Assembly (NCBI RefSeq): GCF_000092045.1
Contig: NC_007766.1
Coordinates: 578,518-642,517, forward strand
Length of the DNA stretch: 64,000 nt
Source of the DNA: Rhizobium etli CFN 42
GTDB lineage: Bacteria > Pseudomonadota > Alphaproteobacteria > Rhizobiales > Rhizobiaceae
Direction of reading: 5' to 3'
How positions within the stretch are numbered: the stretch's first letter is position 1; each line of letters begins with the position of its first letter. The position numbers and the translations under genes are program-made. The notes under the pieces are model-generated. The model made no database searches, was not told the origin of the DNA, and saw nothing but the letters and a program-made list of their open reading frames with translations. Positions 16,783-26,044 of the stretch are shown one piece after another.

Positions 16783-17174
16783 CTTCCGGCTCGCGGCCGA
16801 TCTCTCCCTCGGCTCGCTTGCCATGGGCACGCCCCCATCAGGATGATCAGGCATCAAGGAACCGCTGGCGACCGTCAAAGTTTAGCTTCTTTAAGCCTGC
16901 GCGGAGATGAGTTCCAGCATCGAAAGACCTGGGCGAACAATATCGCGAACAATCCGCGCTTTCCTGTTCAAAACAGCCGATGGTATCGCGTCGGCAGCGG
17001 CTCGCCTTTCGCCGCTGCCTGCGTCACCAGCAAACGACTGGCAGATGAATCAGCAGGAAGGGATAGGAGCCCGGCTCTATGCCGGCCCATACCGTCATCC
17101 GTCTCGGCTCGTATCGTCATCTTCCGTTCAACGGTTCAGACATCGCCTGCTGCCATTCCCTGTACCTTCGCGTC
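16783..17174. other. Intergenic stretch without a supported gene
   Basis: No reading frame here has convincing composition, start signal or family resemblance. It separates the response regulator from the VOC-domain remnant, and probably includes the decayed 5' half of that remnant. Confidence 0.5.
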
Positions 17175-17340
17175 ATGTTTACCGTTGACGACATCGACGA
17201 GGCACTAGAAAGGCTGCGCAGGCCCGGCGCGCAGATCGCAGGCGAAGTCGTCGATTGGGACGTTTATCGGCTCTGCTACATCCGTGAGCCTGAAGGGCTT
17301 CTCAACGGGCTCGCCCAGGAACTCGGCGGAGCGTTGAGAG
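17175..17340 (+). pseudogene. 3' remnant of a VOC (glyoxalase/bleomycin-resistance fold) gene
   Basis: About 55 codons read as the C-terminal half of a VOC-fold protein: FTVDDIDEALERLR, then the metal-side strand YRLCYIREPEGLLNGLAQELG. The expected N-terminal half is absent upstream, and downstream the frame runs without a stop into the antisense of the large regulator gene. It is therefore a truncated relic and not a working gene. Confidence 0.6.
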
Positions 17341-17348
17341 ACCTGCGC

Positions 17349-20246
17349 TCAATCTTGCGACGCTTCGATCATCGCCCTGGCGCGGAGCAGCAAGGGGCTC
17401 GAAAGACCTTCCGTGAATTGTTGATAGATGGAAGAGAGCACACTCTTCGCGTCGCCTTGGTATCCCGCCGCCTTGCGGAAATTTATGAGGCTGATGGCCG
17501 AGGTCAATTGCCAGTACAGCGCCTCCTGCCGGGCGGCTTCCATCATGGCGTTCTGAAAAAGGTCGTCTATCTCCAAAGGCGTTCTCAAGTCCTGATCCCT
17601 GAGAACCTCACCCTTTCTCCTCAAGATTTCCGGGATCATCCAGTGGTAGCCGTGCTCACGCGAAAATGACAATGCCTGGCCGAGCTCGCCCAATGCCTCA
17701 TTGAACCGACCCAAGGCTTGCAGCGCCGCAGCGAGTTCGCAAAGGAAGGTGGGATAGAACAAAAGATATGACGCGTCGCGCATCTCCGCGATGCCGGCTC
17801 GCAGATCTTCGACGCCGGCGTAGGCATTGCGGAGCCTGCGCGCAATCGCTCCCCTGACGCTCAGGCCAACGGCATGAAAGGGCCGAAGGCCATGTTGCGA
17901 TGCCTGCCGCGACAGCTCTTCGCCCCACGTTTTCGCCCGGTCCAAGTCGTCGATGCTGAGCGCGACGAACGAGGCGGACCAGGCGAGCGCGACGCACAGG
18001 ACAAACGGCTGCCCGGTTTCCCGGGCCTCTTGAATTGCCTGCTCTGCCGTTTCCGCCGCCTGCTCCAGCAGGCCGCGCGCGATGAGGTTGACGGTGTTAT
18101 GGGACAAGGAGGAGGTGCGGACATCCGCTTCCAGCCTCAGCAGATCGGTCTTGCGGTGTTCGACCGGATAGTTCGCCGCTGCCCAACTCAACCGGTCGCC
18201 GGCCTCCCGGTGGCGCGCCTGATAGGTTTGCGGGATACCGACAAGCCATGAGGCGGTGGTGCGTCCGTGCAGGTCCCCCTCGTCGAGCGTGGCTTCGTAT
18301 TCCTGCGCGAATGTCAGCGCGTCGTCCAGCCGCGCCGATCTCGCGGAAAAGAGCCACAAGCCACAGGTGACGCGCTGGCGGTAGTCTGGATCGTTTAAGG
18401 TTCTCGCCAGATGCAGCGCGCCGATGAGCACCTCCTTTCCGCGCGGATTCATCCCTTGCGTATAAATGAGGGCGTAGCCGAGCGCGCAGCGCAAGACCAT
18501 TTCGGTGCGGCTTCCTTTCTCCTCGCCGAGACGGTCGAGAGCACGCTCGGCCCAGTCGCCAGCTTCTGAAACCAGCGAGATCGCCGTCCAGAAGTCACTC
18601 GATGTCGCAGCGAGCTTGGCGCCAAGGGCACCCTTGCCGCCCTCGGACAGCGCCCATCGCAGGGCCGCTCGCAAATTGTCGATTTCGCGTCGATAGTGCG
18701 TGATGTTCTCGATGGCCGCCGAAAGCGTGCGCCGTTCCGAAAAGGGTTTGAAAAACTTGAGGAAATGCTTCGCAATTTTGCACATCGTCCGGCGAAAATC
18801 TTCGCCATCGCCGAGCTTCTCGAGCGAATAGACGCGCACCGTCTCCAGCAGACGCCAGCGCGGTGCATTTTCCGCTCCGTCGAATGTGATCAGGGATTTA
18901 CTGACGAGGTTGGATATGGCCAGCGCCGTTTCCGCATCCCCTTCACCGCTCACTGCCACGGCAGCATCCAAAGTGAAGCCTCCGGGAAACGCCGCCAGCC
19001 TGCACAATAGCTGGCGCTCGGACTCCGGCAGGAGCTGATAGCTCCAGTCCAAAGCTGCTCGCAGCGTTTGATGACGCGGCAAGGCGGTGCGGCGACCGCC
19101 CGTGAGCAGAACGAACCGGTCGTCGAGACGCCCGGCGATCTGCTGTATTCCAAGGGTCGCGGCGCGGGCCGCCGCCAGTTCGATGGCGAGCGGGATGCCG
19201 TCGAGATGCCGGCAGATATCGGCGATCGTTGAAAGCTTCTGCTGGTCCGGCTCGAAATCCCATTGAAGCGCCCGCGTGCGCGCAACGAACAGGTGGATGG
19301 CGCTGTGTTCTGCGGCACTGACCGCCTCTCCGCTGCCCGGCACCTCCAACGGCGGCACACGGTAGGCGAATTCTCCCTCTATGCGCAGGGATTCTCGGCT
19401 CGTCGCAATAACCGTCACATTCGGGCATATTCGCAGGATCGTGTCGATCATGGCGGCAGCCGCGTCAATGACGTGCTCGCAGTTGTCGATGAGAAGCAGA
19501 ACCCTGCGCGCGCCGACGGCGCGCGCCACCACCTCGGCGGATATTTGATCGCTTTGAAGCTTCAGATCGAGAACTTGGGCGACCGTCGTCGGAACAAGCC
19601 CAGGCTCCGCCAGCGAGACGAGCTCCACGAAGAATGCATCGCCACCAAGTTGCGGCAGCAGATGACGCGCCAATTCAGACGCGAGCACTGTCTTGCCGAT
19701 GCCGCCAGGACCGGTCAGCGTGACGACACGATATGCCGAGGTCAGCGTCAGAAGTCTGCGCAGGGCGCTCTCGCGCCCGACCAGTTCGGAGGTGAGTGCC
19801 GGAATGTTCGAGACAGGCTGGATCTCCAGTGACGGCGTGCCTGTTGTCGCAATCTGCGCCGCGGCAGACGGACGATCGGATTTCCAGTCGCCGATCAGTC
19901 GATACCCTCGGCCCGAGATCGTCTTCAGCAGATCCCGGTCTTTTCCCAGTGCCTTCCGGATTGCCGATATATGGACCTGGATCGTGTTGTCTTCTACGAC
20001 AAGGCCAGGCCAGACGCGTCGCATGAGATCGTCTTTGGTGACGGACTCTCCCGAAGCTGCCGCCAGCACTTCCAGGATATCGAAGGCGCGGCTGCCCAAA
20101 GGGACCGGCGCCCCGAGAGCACGGAGTTCCCGCTTCCCAAGATCGAGTTCCCAGCCCGAGAATTCGAATAGATTTCGTTCTATCTGTCCCAAGCTAATCC
20201 GATCTCTCTTGCCAAAGCCGCGAAATTCAGGGACCGCTGACCTCAA
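17349..20246 (-). CDS. Large regulator: winged helix, NB-ARC ATPase and TPR-like repeats
   Basis: A 965-residue signal-transduction ATPase. The N-terminus (about 28-118) is an OmpR-type winged-helix DNA-binding domain (LGSRAFDILEVL, VHISAIRKAL, GRGYRLIG). Then comes an NB-ARC/AAA-like module with Walker A GPGGIGKT (179-186), Walker B-like VLLLIDNCEH (about 250) and GIPLAIELAAA. The C-terminal 450 residues are helical TPR-like repeats that probably bind a ligand or partner. The inducer is unknown. The start is unclear: both plausible initiators (20246, 20192) are TTG. It is divergent from the LuxR-type gene at 20434. Confidence 0.85.
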   Translation of the reverse strand: MRSAVPEFRGFGKRDRISLGQIERNLFEFSGWELDLGKRELRALGAPVPLGSRAFDILEVLAAASGESVTKDDLMRRVWPGLVVEDNTIQVHISAIRKALGKDRDLLKTISGRGYRLIGDWKSDRPSAAAQIATTGTPSLEIQPVSNIPALTSELVGRESALRRLLTLTSAYRVVTLTGPGGIGKTVLASELARHLLPQLGGDAFFVELVSLAEPGLVPTTVAQVLDLKLQSDQISAEVVARAVGARRVLLLIDNCEHVIDAAAAMIDTILRICPNVTVIATSRESLRIEGEFAYRVPPLEVPGSGEAVSAAEHSAIHLFVARTRALQWDFEPDQQKLSTIADICRHLDGIPLAIELAAARAATLGIQQIAGRLDDRFVLLTGGRRTALPRHQTLRAALDWSYQLLPESERQLLCRLAAFPGGFTLDAAVAVSGEGDAETALAISNLVSKSLITFDGAENAPRWRLLETVRVYSLEKLGDGEDFRRTMCKIAKHFLKFFKPFSERRTLSAAIENITHYRREIDNLRAALRWALSEGGKGALGAKLAATSSDFWTAISLVSEAGDWAERALDRLGEEKGSRTEMVLRCALGYALIYTQGMNPRGKEVLIGALHLARTLNDPDYRQRVTCGLWLFSARSARLDDALTFAQEYEATLDEGDLHGRTTASWLVGIPQTYQARHREAGDRLSWAAANYPVEHRKTDLLRLEADVRTSSLSHNTVNLIARGLLEQAAETAEQAIQEARETGQPFVLCVALAWSASFVALSIDDLDRAKTWGEELSRQASQHGLRPFHAVGLSVRGAIARRLRNAYAGVEDLRAGIAEMRDASYLLFYPTFLCELAAALQALGRFNEALGELGQALSFSREHGYHWMIPEILRRKGEVLRDQDLRTPLEIDDLFQNAMMEAARQEALYWQLTSAISLINFRKAAGYQGDAKSVLSSIYQQFTEGLSSPLLLRARAMIEASQD

Positions 20247-20318
20247 GAACGCGCCTGCGCGTAAAACAATGCCTGCTGCCTAAGCAGATATATTTCAGGA
20301 TATTTCAGATTCGCTCAA

Positions 20319-20332
20319 GCGACTTAAGTCGC
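20319..20332. promoter_or_regulatory. Palindrome in the divergent regulator intergenic region
   Basis: GCGACTTAAGTCGC is a perfect 14-bp palindrome between the divergent genes starting at 20246 and 20434. Next to it, 20289-20309 holds a direct repeat of ATATTTCAG. A related ACTTAAGT also occurs after the LuxR-type gene (about 21124). It may be an operator for one of the two flanking regulators. Confidence 0.4.
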
Positions 20333-20433
20333 GTTCGTGGTCATCCCGGCTTAGAACGTTGACGCAGGTTCAGCGCCGCATGGGCGCAGTTGCAACCCTG
20401 GACCGCTAAGATCACAAAGAGAAGGAGGATGGC

Positions 20434-21087
20434 ATGTATAGTGGCAATCTACTTCAGTTCCCCGCAAAAAAGATAGCACCGCCGGCGGAAGATGCACCGG
20501 TCGTATGCCTCGTGAGCAATGATCTGGTATTCCATCGATCGCTGGATGAAGAGATCCAATCGCTCGGTTCGCGGCCGGCCAGCTTCAGTTCTGCACGGGA
20601 TTTTCTCACCCATGCTCGGGATGCGCGCTTCGCGTGCGTCATCATCGACAATACAGTGCCCGATCTTGACGTAGACGTCCTCACCCTCCTGATTTGCCTG
20701 CAGGCAGTTCGTCACCCCGTGATCGTGCTGACGTCCGAGGGCGATTCTCAGGTGACGTTGACTGCCACGCGATATCCGGTGACGTTTCTGCCGAGACCTT
20801 TCGGCACAGACAATCTCGTCCAACTGATCCGCTCTTCCGTTGAGGCGACCATCTCGATCAGCCAGCTGGATTGCCGTTACCAGAGCCTTTCGGCGCGCGA
20901 ACGGCAGGTCATGCAGTTCGTCGTCGAAGGCCTGCTGAACAAGCAAGTCGCATATAAATTGAATATCAGCGTGATCACGGTAAAGGCCCACCGTGGACAG
21001 GTAATGAGGAAGATGCGGGCCCGCTCGCTGCCGGAGCTGGTGAATATGGCCGCGAAGATCGAACCGGGCCTCAGCGCCGCATGCTGA
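20434..21087 (+). CDS. LuxR/FixJ-type regulator with degenerate receiver domain
   Basis: A 217-residue protein with a receiver-like N-terminal domain and a C-terminal LuxR helix-turn-helix ([40 protein letters not shown]). The receiver retains an Asp at about 72 (VIIDNTVPD), but the acidic pair is reduced to SND and the conserved Lys is Arg (LPRPFG), so ordinary phosphorylation is doubtful. The start has a strong AAGGAGG. The nearest kinase is about 14 kb away, so it is an orphan, perhaps working with the adjacent NB-ARC regulator. Confidence 0.85.
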   Translation: MYSGNLLQFPAKKIAPPAEDAPVVCLVSNDLVFHRSLDEEIQSLGSRPASFSSARDFLTHARDARFACVIIDNTVPDLDVDVLTLLICLQAVRHPVIVLTSEGDSQVTLTATRYPVTFLPRPFGTDNLVQLIRSSVEATISISQLDCRYQSLSARERQVMQFVVEGLLNKQVAYKLNISVITVKAHRGQVMRKMRARSLPELVNMAAKIEPGLSAAC

Positions 21088-21268
21088 ACGCCGCGCACTG
21101 ACCGTTCGCGACAGTTAAGCCAATACTTAAGTGTAGTTATAAGTGCGCGCCGATCAGTATAGTCTCCTCTACGTCGCCTCCCTCGATAAGGCGATACGCC
21201 TAAAACAGCGACAGTGCTCCCGCGTCCTCCCCTCCGCCGGAGCGCGCGGATCCTCAAGGTCCGCCAGA

Positions 21269-21303
21269 GGCCGTCTCCGTCCGCCCGGAGACGGCCTTTT
21301 CTT
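21269..21303 (+). terminator. Rho-independent terminator
   Basis: GGCCGTCTCC and GGAGACGGCC form a perfect 10-bp stem with an 8-nt loop, followed by TTTTCTT. It is about 180 bases after the LuxR-type gene and before the aldehyde dehydrogenase gene. The rest of 21088-21407 shows no gene. Confidence 0.8.
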
Positions 21304-21407
21304 CATGCGGCCGTCAGTCGCGCGCCGCCGCGATCACGTACCGGCCATAGTGACAGAGACGGTTTCGGTTCCTATATCAGCCCCGACAGTTTGAAAGGAA
21401 ATCGATC

Positions 21408-22931
21408 ATGACAATCAACGGAAACCTGCTCGTTGCGGGAACGGAAAAACGTGGCCCAAACGGTGAGTTTCATGGCATCGAAGCGGCCACCGGAAAGCCC
21501 CTTCCCATTTCCTTCGGTGGCGCTTCGCCCGAAGATGTCGAGCAGGCAGCCGAACAGGCATGGCAGGCCTTTGCCACCTACCGCGAGACCGATCTGGAAG
21601 TCAGAGCAAAATTTCTGGAAAAGATTGCCGAGGAAATTGAAGCGATCGGCGATGATCTCGTTGTCCGCGCGATGGCGGAAACCGGGCTCCCCCGGGGACG
21701 TCTCGAGGGGGAGCGGGCGCGCACGACCGGCCAGCTCCGCCTGTTCGCCAGGGAGGTCCGTGAAGGCCGCTTCCAGGAGCTGCGCTTCGATGCAGGCGAT
21801 CCTTCCCGCAAACCCGTTGCGAAGCCGGATCTCAGGCTCAGAAACGTCGCGCTCGGCCCCGTGGCAGTCTTTGGCGCCTCGAATTTTCCGCTCGCCTTCT
21901 CCGTCGCCGGCGGCGACACGGCGTCCGCGCTGGCCGCGGGCTGCCCGGTCGTAGTAAAGGCCCATTCGGCGCATCCGGGCACTTCGGAGCTCGTCGGCCG
22001 GGCGGTGCAGCGGGCAGTCTCAAGCACAGGTTTCCATCCAGGAACCTTCTCGCTGCTGTTCGACACCGGCTTTGAAGTCGGTCAGAGGCTCGTGGCGGAT
22101 TCCAGGATCCGGGCGGTCGGCTTTACCGGCTCCCGCCGCGGGGGAACGGCACTGATGGAAATCGCCTCAAAGCGCAAACAACCCATCCCCGTCTATGCCG
22201 AAATGAGCAGCATAAACCCTGTCATCCTTTTTCCCGGCGCCCTGAACGCCAGGGCAACCGATATTGCAGCCGGTTTCGTGACATCGCTCGTCCTGGGCGC
22301 CGGCCAGTTCTGCACAAATCCCGGCCTGATCCTCGCCATCGACGGCGCCGCCCTTGACGCCTTTGTTGCACGGACAGCCGAGCTGCTTCGGGATGTCGCG
22401 CCTCAGGCAATGCTGACGCCGTCGATCGCGAAGGCCTATTGCGATGGCGTTGCCAAACTCAGGCAGCATTCCGAGGTGCGGGCAGTGGCATCGGGCAGGC
22501 CCGGCAGCGAATTTGAAGGCACGGCGGCGCTGTTCGAGACGACGGCGGACGCCTTCCTCGCCAATCACCAGCTTCAGGACGAGGTCTTCGGCGCCGCCGG
22601 CCTCGTCGTTCGTTGCCGGGATCTTCAGCAGCTCGAGGCGGTGCTCGACGAGCTGGAAGGCCAGCTCACCGTTGCGCTCCACATCGCGGACGAGGACGAA
22701 GCCGCAGCACGCCGACTGGTTCCCAAGCTGGAGATGCTTGCAGGCCGGCTGCTCGTCAATGGTTTCGGAACCGGGGTGGAAGTGTCTCCTGCCATGGTCC
22801 ATGGCGGACCTTATCCGGCAACGGCGGACGGACGTTCTACATCCGTCGGCACTCTGGCGATATATCGGTTCCTGCGGCCGGTATCTTATCAGGACTTCAC
22901 GAAGGCCCTGTTGCCGGCAGCGCTTCGATAG
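21408..22931 (+). CDS. NADP-dependent aldehyde dehydrogenase, alpha-ketoglutaric semialdehyde type
   Basis: A 507-residue aldehyde dehydrogenase of the 2,5-dioxovalerate (alpha-ketoglutaric semialdehyde) group, which yields 2-oxoglutarate at the end of pentose, sugar-acid or hydroxyproline breakdown. Evidence: the general-base Glu in YAEMSSINP (about 265), the catalytic Cys in [10 protein letters not shown] (about 302), [17 protein letters not shown], and the C-terminal [27 protein letters not shown] is near the start at 21408. No other pathway gene is adjacent, so the substrate is inferred from family only. Confidence 0.88.
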   Translation: MTINGNLLVAGTEKRGPNGEFHGIEAATGKPLPISFGGASPEDVEQAAEQAWQAFATYRETDLEVRAKFLEKIAEEIEAIGDDLVVRAMAETGLPRGRLEGERARTTGQLRLFAREVREGRFQELRFDAGDPSRKPVAKPDLRLRNVALGPVAVFGASNFPLAFSVAGGDTASALAAGCPVVVKAHSAHPGTSELVGRAVQRAVSSTGFHPGTFSLLFDTGFEVGQRLVADSRIRAVGFTGSRRGGTALMEIASKRKQPIPVYAEMSSINPVILFPGALNARATDIAAGFVTSLVLGAGQFCTNPGLILAIDGAALDAFVARTAELLRDVAPQAMLTPSIAKAYCDGVAKLRQHSEVRAVASGRPGSEFEGTAALFETTADAFLANHQLQDEVFGAAGLVVRCRDLQQLEAVLDELEGQLTVALHIADEDEAAARRLVPKLEMLAGRLLVNGFGTGVEVSPAMVHGGPYPATADGRSTSVGTLAIYRFLRPVSYQDFTKALLPAALR

Positions 22932-22937
22932 CGACAA

Positions 22938-22978
22938 GAGCGGCGGTCGCCGTCTGTCTCGACAGGCGACCGCCGCTC
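22938..22978. terminator. Long stem-loop after the aldehyde dehydrogenase gene
   Basis: A 14-bp perfect stem (GAGCGGCGGTCGCC with GGCGACCGCCGCTC) with a 13-nt loop begins seven bases after the stop. There is no T tract, so it may act as a 3' stabiliser or a Rho-assisted terminator. Confidence 0.6.
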
Positions 22979-23198
22979 ATTGGGTTCCGACAGAAGGCGG
23001 CGAAGCTCGTCGCCATCGTCAATTCCATCCTGATATAAGACAACCAGGCGACGTGCCGCGTCCTCGGCCTCAGGTCCGTGATGGTGGCAGCTTCTGGCTG
23101 TGCAGTATTCAGGTCCCACATCATCAAGATCGCCTCCGGTCCCAGCGGGCGGCCACCCCAATCAAATTCCCGATCGATCGATCTGTGTCCCATAGGGA

Positions 23199-23411
23199 TC
23201 AGACCGGAATGCGTGAGATGCAGACGGAAGAGCACGCCGTCCCTGCCTTGTCCTGCGTTTGCTCGGGGTCGGCCGGCGCTGCCGGAACCCAGACCCGGGT
23301 CGCCTGCACGGGCTGCCCTACAAACACCAATGCGGCGATCAGCGCTGCCATTGCGAGCAGAATAGCGAAGCCTGGAAAAATGGAACCTCGTCCCTGGTTA
23401 TCATCGTACAT
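23199..23411 (-). CDS. Small membrane or secreted protein (70 aa)
   Basis: A 70-residue protein with one hydrophobic segment (IFPGFAILLAMAALIAALVF, about 11-30) and a polar, Pro-rich C-terminal part. The start is supported by AGGAG seven bases before the ATG at 23411. Function unknown. A second minus-strand frame downstream (22897-23193) has reasonable composition but no good ribosome binding site; it is not called as a gene. The region between 22979 and 23198 otherwise shows nothing recognisable. Confidence 0.5.
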   Translation of the reverse strand: MYDDNQGRGSIFPGFAILLAMAALIAALVFVGQPVQATRVWVPAAPADPEQTQDKAGTACSSVCISRIPV

Positions 23412-23484
23412 CGTCCACTCCTGTGCTCCGCGTCAGATCGAAGACGAGTATGTCGATGGCCTGCCGGAAGGGCAGCTGCACATA

Positions 23485-23516
23485 GGTATCGCCTATACCT
23501 TGGTATGACCGATACC
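23485..23516. promoter_or_regulatory. Dyad operator upstream of the Tat alpha/beta hydrolase gene
   Basis: A 32-bp near-palindrome starting GGTATCGCC, with centre TATACCTTGGTATGA and end CCGATACC. It matches the layout of the elements at 27263-27287 and 31928-31952 (GGTATCGG, then ACACC-TT-GGTG). It lies 113 bases before the hydrolase ATG and between divergent genes. Confidence 0.6.
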
Positions 23517-23628
23517 TTCGTTCAGTAGCGCCCCCCTATGCCGCCCTTCACAGTCTTCCCGTCAACCGCGCGTGCCGCAGCCCTCCTCCGGAAGGCTTGC
23601 TGGTGCGCATATCTTTGGAGACGGAACA

Positions 23629-24669
23629 ATGAGGAACATCGAAATCGCGAACCTGACGCGCCGGACATTCGGCGGTGTCGCTCTGGGGCTGACGGCGGCA
23701 GGAATTCTTGGAGAGATGGCTGGCGCCGCGCAAGCGGAGCAACCGACCCCTGCCCCGGCCGCCGAGGCGACGCTGAACGCCAGCGAGCGTATTGATGCTG
23801 GAGACCTCAACATTGCCTATGCGGCGCTCGGCCCGGCCGATGGCTCGCCGGTTCTGCTCCTGCATGGCTGGCCCTACGATATCAATAGCTTCGCGAAAGT
23901 GGCTCCAATACTGGCCGACCGCGGACACCGGGTCATCGTTCCCTTTCTCCGCGGATATGGCGGCACGACGTTCCTGTCGGCAAAAACGAAACGCAACGGC
24001 CAGCAGTCGGCGCTCGCCCTGGACGCCATCAAGCTCATGGATGCCCTGAAGATCGACAGGGCGACGGTCGCCGGCTTCGACTGGGGAGCTCGCACGGCCG
24101 ATATCGTTGCCGCACTCTGGCCGGAACGGTGCAGAGGCCTCGTCTCGGTGAGCGGCTATCTCGTGGGAAGCCAGAGCGCCGGCAAACAGCCGCTGCCGCC
24201 ATCCGCGGAGTTGCAGTGGTGGTACCAATATTACTTTGCTACCGAACGCGGCCGTGAGGGATACGAGAAATACACCAATGATTTCGCAAAGCTCATCTGG
24301 AAGCTGGCTTCGCCGCGCTGGAATTTCGATGATGCCACGTTCGAGCGGAGCGCGACTGCCTTTTCCAACCCCGATCACGTCGCCATCGTCGTCCATAACT
24401 ATCGCTGGCGTCTGGGCCTGGCCGAGGGAGAAAAGCGGTTCGACAAATACGAGCAGAGGCTCGCCACCGGCCCCGAGATTACAGTGCCGACGATCACGCT
24501 GGAAGGAGATGCCAATGGCGCACCGCATCCGGACCCCAAGGCCTATGCGGCGAAATTCAAAGCAAGATACGAGCATCGCGACATCGCCGGCGGCATCGGA
24601 CACAACCTCCCTCAGGAAGCGCCTGAAGCCTTTGCCAAGGCCGTCATCGACGCCGATTCCTGGGCTTAA
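23629..24669 (+). CDS. Tat-exported alpha/beta hydrolase, epoxide hydrolase/dehalogenase type
   Basis: A 346-residue protein with a twin-arginine signal (NLTRRTFGGVALGLTAAG, about residues 8-25; cleavage probably at AQAEQ). The hydrolase core shows oxyanion motif HGWPYD, nucleophile elbow GFDWGA with Asp instead of Ser, and catalytic His in IGHNLPQEAP. An Asp nucleophile implies epoxide hydrolase or dehalogenase chemistry through an ester intermediate. GGAG precedes the ATG at 23629; an upstream in-frame extension is not supported. The periplasmic location is notable, and the product pairs with the similar enzyme at 32016. Confidence 0.88.
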   Translation: MRNIEIANLTRRTFGGVALGLTAAGILGEMAGAAQAEQPTPAPAAEATLNASERIDAGDLNIAYAALGPADGSPVLLLHGWPYDINSFAKVAPILADRGHRVIVPFLRGYGGTTFLSAKTKRNGQQSALALDAIKLMDALKIDRATVAGFDWGARTADIVAALWPERCRGLVSVSGYLVGSQSAGKQPLPPSAELQWWYQYYFATERGREGYEKYTNDFAKLIWKLASPRWNFDDATFERSATAFSNPDHVAIVVHNYRWRLGLAEGEKRFDKYEQRLATGPEITVPTITLEGDANGAPHPDPKAYAAKFKARYEHRDIAGGIGHNLPQEAPEAFAKAVIDADSWA

Positions 24670-24692
24670 TCCCTAGCAAGAGCCAACGCAAT

Positions 24693-24722
24693 TGTTCCAC
24701 GCGCATTGCCGCGCGTGGAACA
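24693..24722. terminator. Bidirectional terminator stem-loop
   Basis: TGTTCCACGCGC and GCGCGTGGAACA form a perfect 12-bp stem with a 6-nt loop between convergent genes ending at 24669 (+) and 24742 (-). Confidence 0.7.
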
Positions 24723-24741
24723 TTCCGATTGGAGCTTGCGA

Positions 24742-25221
24742 TCAACTCGCGCCAAAGATCAGCCGCTGATAAGCAGCGAGCATTGTCGGATCCTCGACCG
24801 ATCCATGATGATGGAGTTGGCGCCATCGGCCATCATTCCGGACGAACCAGCGCGTCGTGCGGAAAGCAAGGTCCAAGCGTGTTTTCGGCGTCCGGCACAC
24901 GCCGCGCTCGCGGCCGACGAAGAGATGCCAGTCCTCCCCTCCCTTACTGGTGAAGTCATGGAAAGTCACATTGACACTGGCTGCGCCGCCGAAGAGCTTG
25001 GTATAGCCCTCGGCGATCGACGCCCAACCGCGCCTTATCCCGCCGATGGGATTATCCATGCTGGGTGCCTCGCCGTCGAACCAGACGGCTTCAAGCCTTT
25101 TCATGTCACCGGAATTGAAGGCATCGTAAAACTCGATGAGGGCGTCGAGGGGACCGCCGTCACCGGCCCTCTTCTCCTTGCCCGAGATTTCGGGCAGATG
25201 CTCAAGCATTGGAAAGCTCAT
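24742..25221 (-). CDS. NTF2-like/SnoaL-type protein
   Basis: A 159-residue protein with the cone-shaped NTF2-like fold suggested by ALIEFYDAFNSGDMKRLEAVW at the start, then WFVRNDGRWRQLHHHGS near the end. Such proteins are small isomerases, hydrolases or ligand-binding modules; the substrate cannot be read here. The ATG lies inside the last codons of the DJ-1/PfpI gene (20-base overlap), so the two are one transcript and coupled. A second start at 25209 is possible. Confidence 0.8.
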   Translation of the reverse strand: MSFPMLEHLPEISGKEKRAGDGGPLDALIEFYDAFNSGDMKRLEAVWFDGEAPSMDNPIGGIRRGWASIAEGYTKLFGGAASVNVTFHDFTSKGGEDWHLFVGRERGVCRTPKTRLDLAFRTTRWFVRNDGRWRQLHHHGSVEDPTMLAAYQRLIFGAS

Positions 25222-25903
25222 ATTCGTTCTCGAGGAGGCGCAGGAGCGATTGCGCCGCAGCCGTGGACGAGGCGGGGTTCTGCCCAGTGATCAGGCGGCC
25301 GTCGACGATTGAAAAACTTGCCCAGTCTTCAGCCTTCTCGTACCTGCCGCCGAGCGCCTTCAGGTCCTCCTCGACCAGGAAAGGCACAACCTTCGTCAGC
25401 TGAACGGCCTCCTCCTCGCTGTTGGCGAAGCCGGTCACCCGCTTTCCCTTCACGAGGGGCTGGCCGTTATGGGTGACGTGGTGGAAGACGGCCGGAGCGT
25501 GGCAGACAGCAGCCACAGGTTTGCCGGCATTGTAGAAATTCTCGATCAGCGAGATCGATTTGCGATCCTGGACGAGGTCCCACATCGGACCGTGCCCGCC
25601 GGAATAGAAGACCGTGTCGAAATCCTTGGCATCGACGGTGTCGAGCCGCATGGTGGCGGCAAGGACCGATTGAGCGTCCCTATCCCTTTTGAAGCGCTCC
25701 ATGGCAGGCGTCTGGTTGCCAGGCTCGTCGCTCTTCGGATCGATCGGAGGCTGGCCGCCTTTGGGCGAGGCGACGGTTATCTGCGCGCCGGCATCCTTGA
25801 AGACGTAATAGGGCGCCGCGAACTCTTCCAGCCAAAACCCCGTCTTGCGTCCGGTGTCGCCAAGACGATCATGCGAAGTCAGAACCATCAGGATCTTGCT
25901 CAT
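25202..25903 (-). CDS. DJ-1/PfpI superfamily protein, Hsp31-like
   Basis: A 233-residue protein of the DJ-1/PfpI (class I glutamine amidotransferase-like) superfamily, of the Hsp31-type subgroup. The nucleophilic Cys is in AAVCHAPAVFHH, and the acidic residue of GHGPMWDL fits the active site. Members act as methylglyoxal-removing glyoxalase III or chaperones for carbonyl stress. The start at 25903 follows GGAGAGAACG. Its context with nitronate monooxygenase, RidA and VOC proteins supports a detoxification role; the substrate is inference. Confidence 0.88.
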   Translation of the reverse strand: MSKILMVLTSHDRLGDTGRKTGFWLEEFAAPYYVFKDAGAQITVASPKGGQPPIDPKSDEPGNQTPAMERFKRDRDAQSVLAATMRLDTVDAKDFDTVFYSGGHGPMWDLVQDRKSISLIENFYNAGKPVAAVCHAPAVFHHVTHNGQPLVKGKRVTGFANSEEEAVQLTKVVPFLVEEDLKALGGRYEKAEDWASFSIVDGRLITGQNPASSTAAAQSLLRLLENEYELSNA

Positions 25904-26025
25904 CGTTCTCTCCATTGAGACGTTGTGAAGGCGTGCGGCGCCTTTCCGGTCGCTGGCGAAGCTAGCAGATGTGGTATTGCGTGCCTTCGACGCGCCTATC
26001 TTGCGCATGAATGACGATGGGTTCC

Positions 26026-26044
26026 ATTGCACTATGGTGTCGCC
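26026..26044. promoter_or_regulatory. Dyad operator upstream of the DJ-1/NTF2-like pair
   Basis: ATTGCAC-TA-TGGTGTCGCC is the reverse-oriented version of the element found at 31928-31952, with three differences in the core. It overlaps the stop of the nitronate monooxygenase gene and lies about 125 bases upstream of the DJ-1 gene. Confidence 0.5.

Noticed and set aside
17079..17669. 196-codon plus-strand gene containing the VOC half-domain
   Set aside because: More than half of it is antisense to the 965-residue regulator and the rest lacks the N-terminal half of the fold; described as a remnant.
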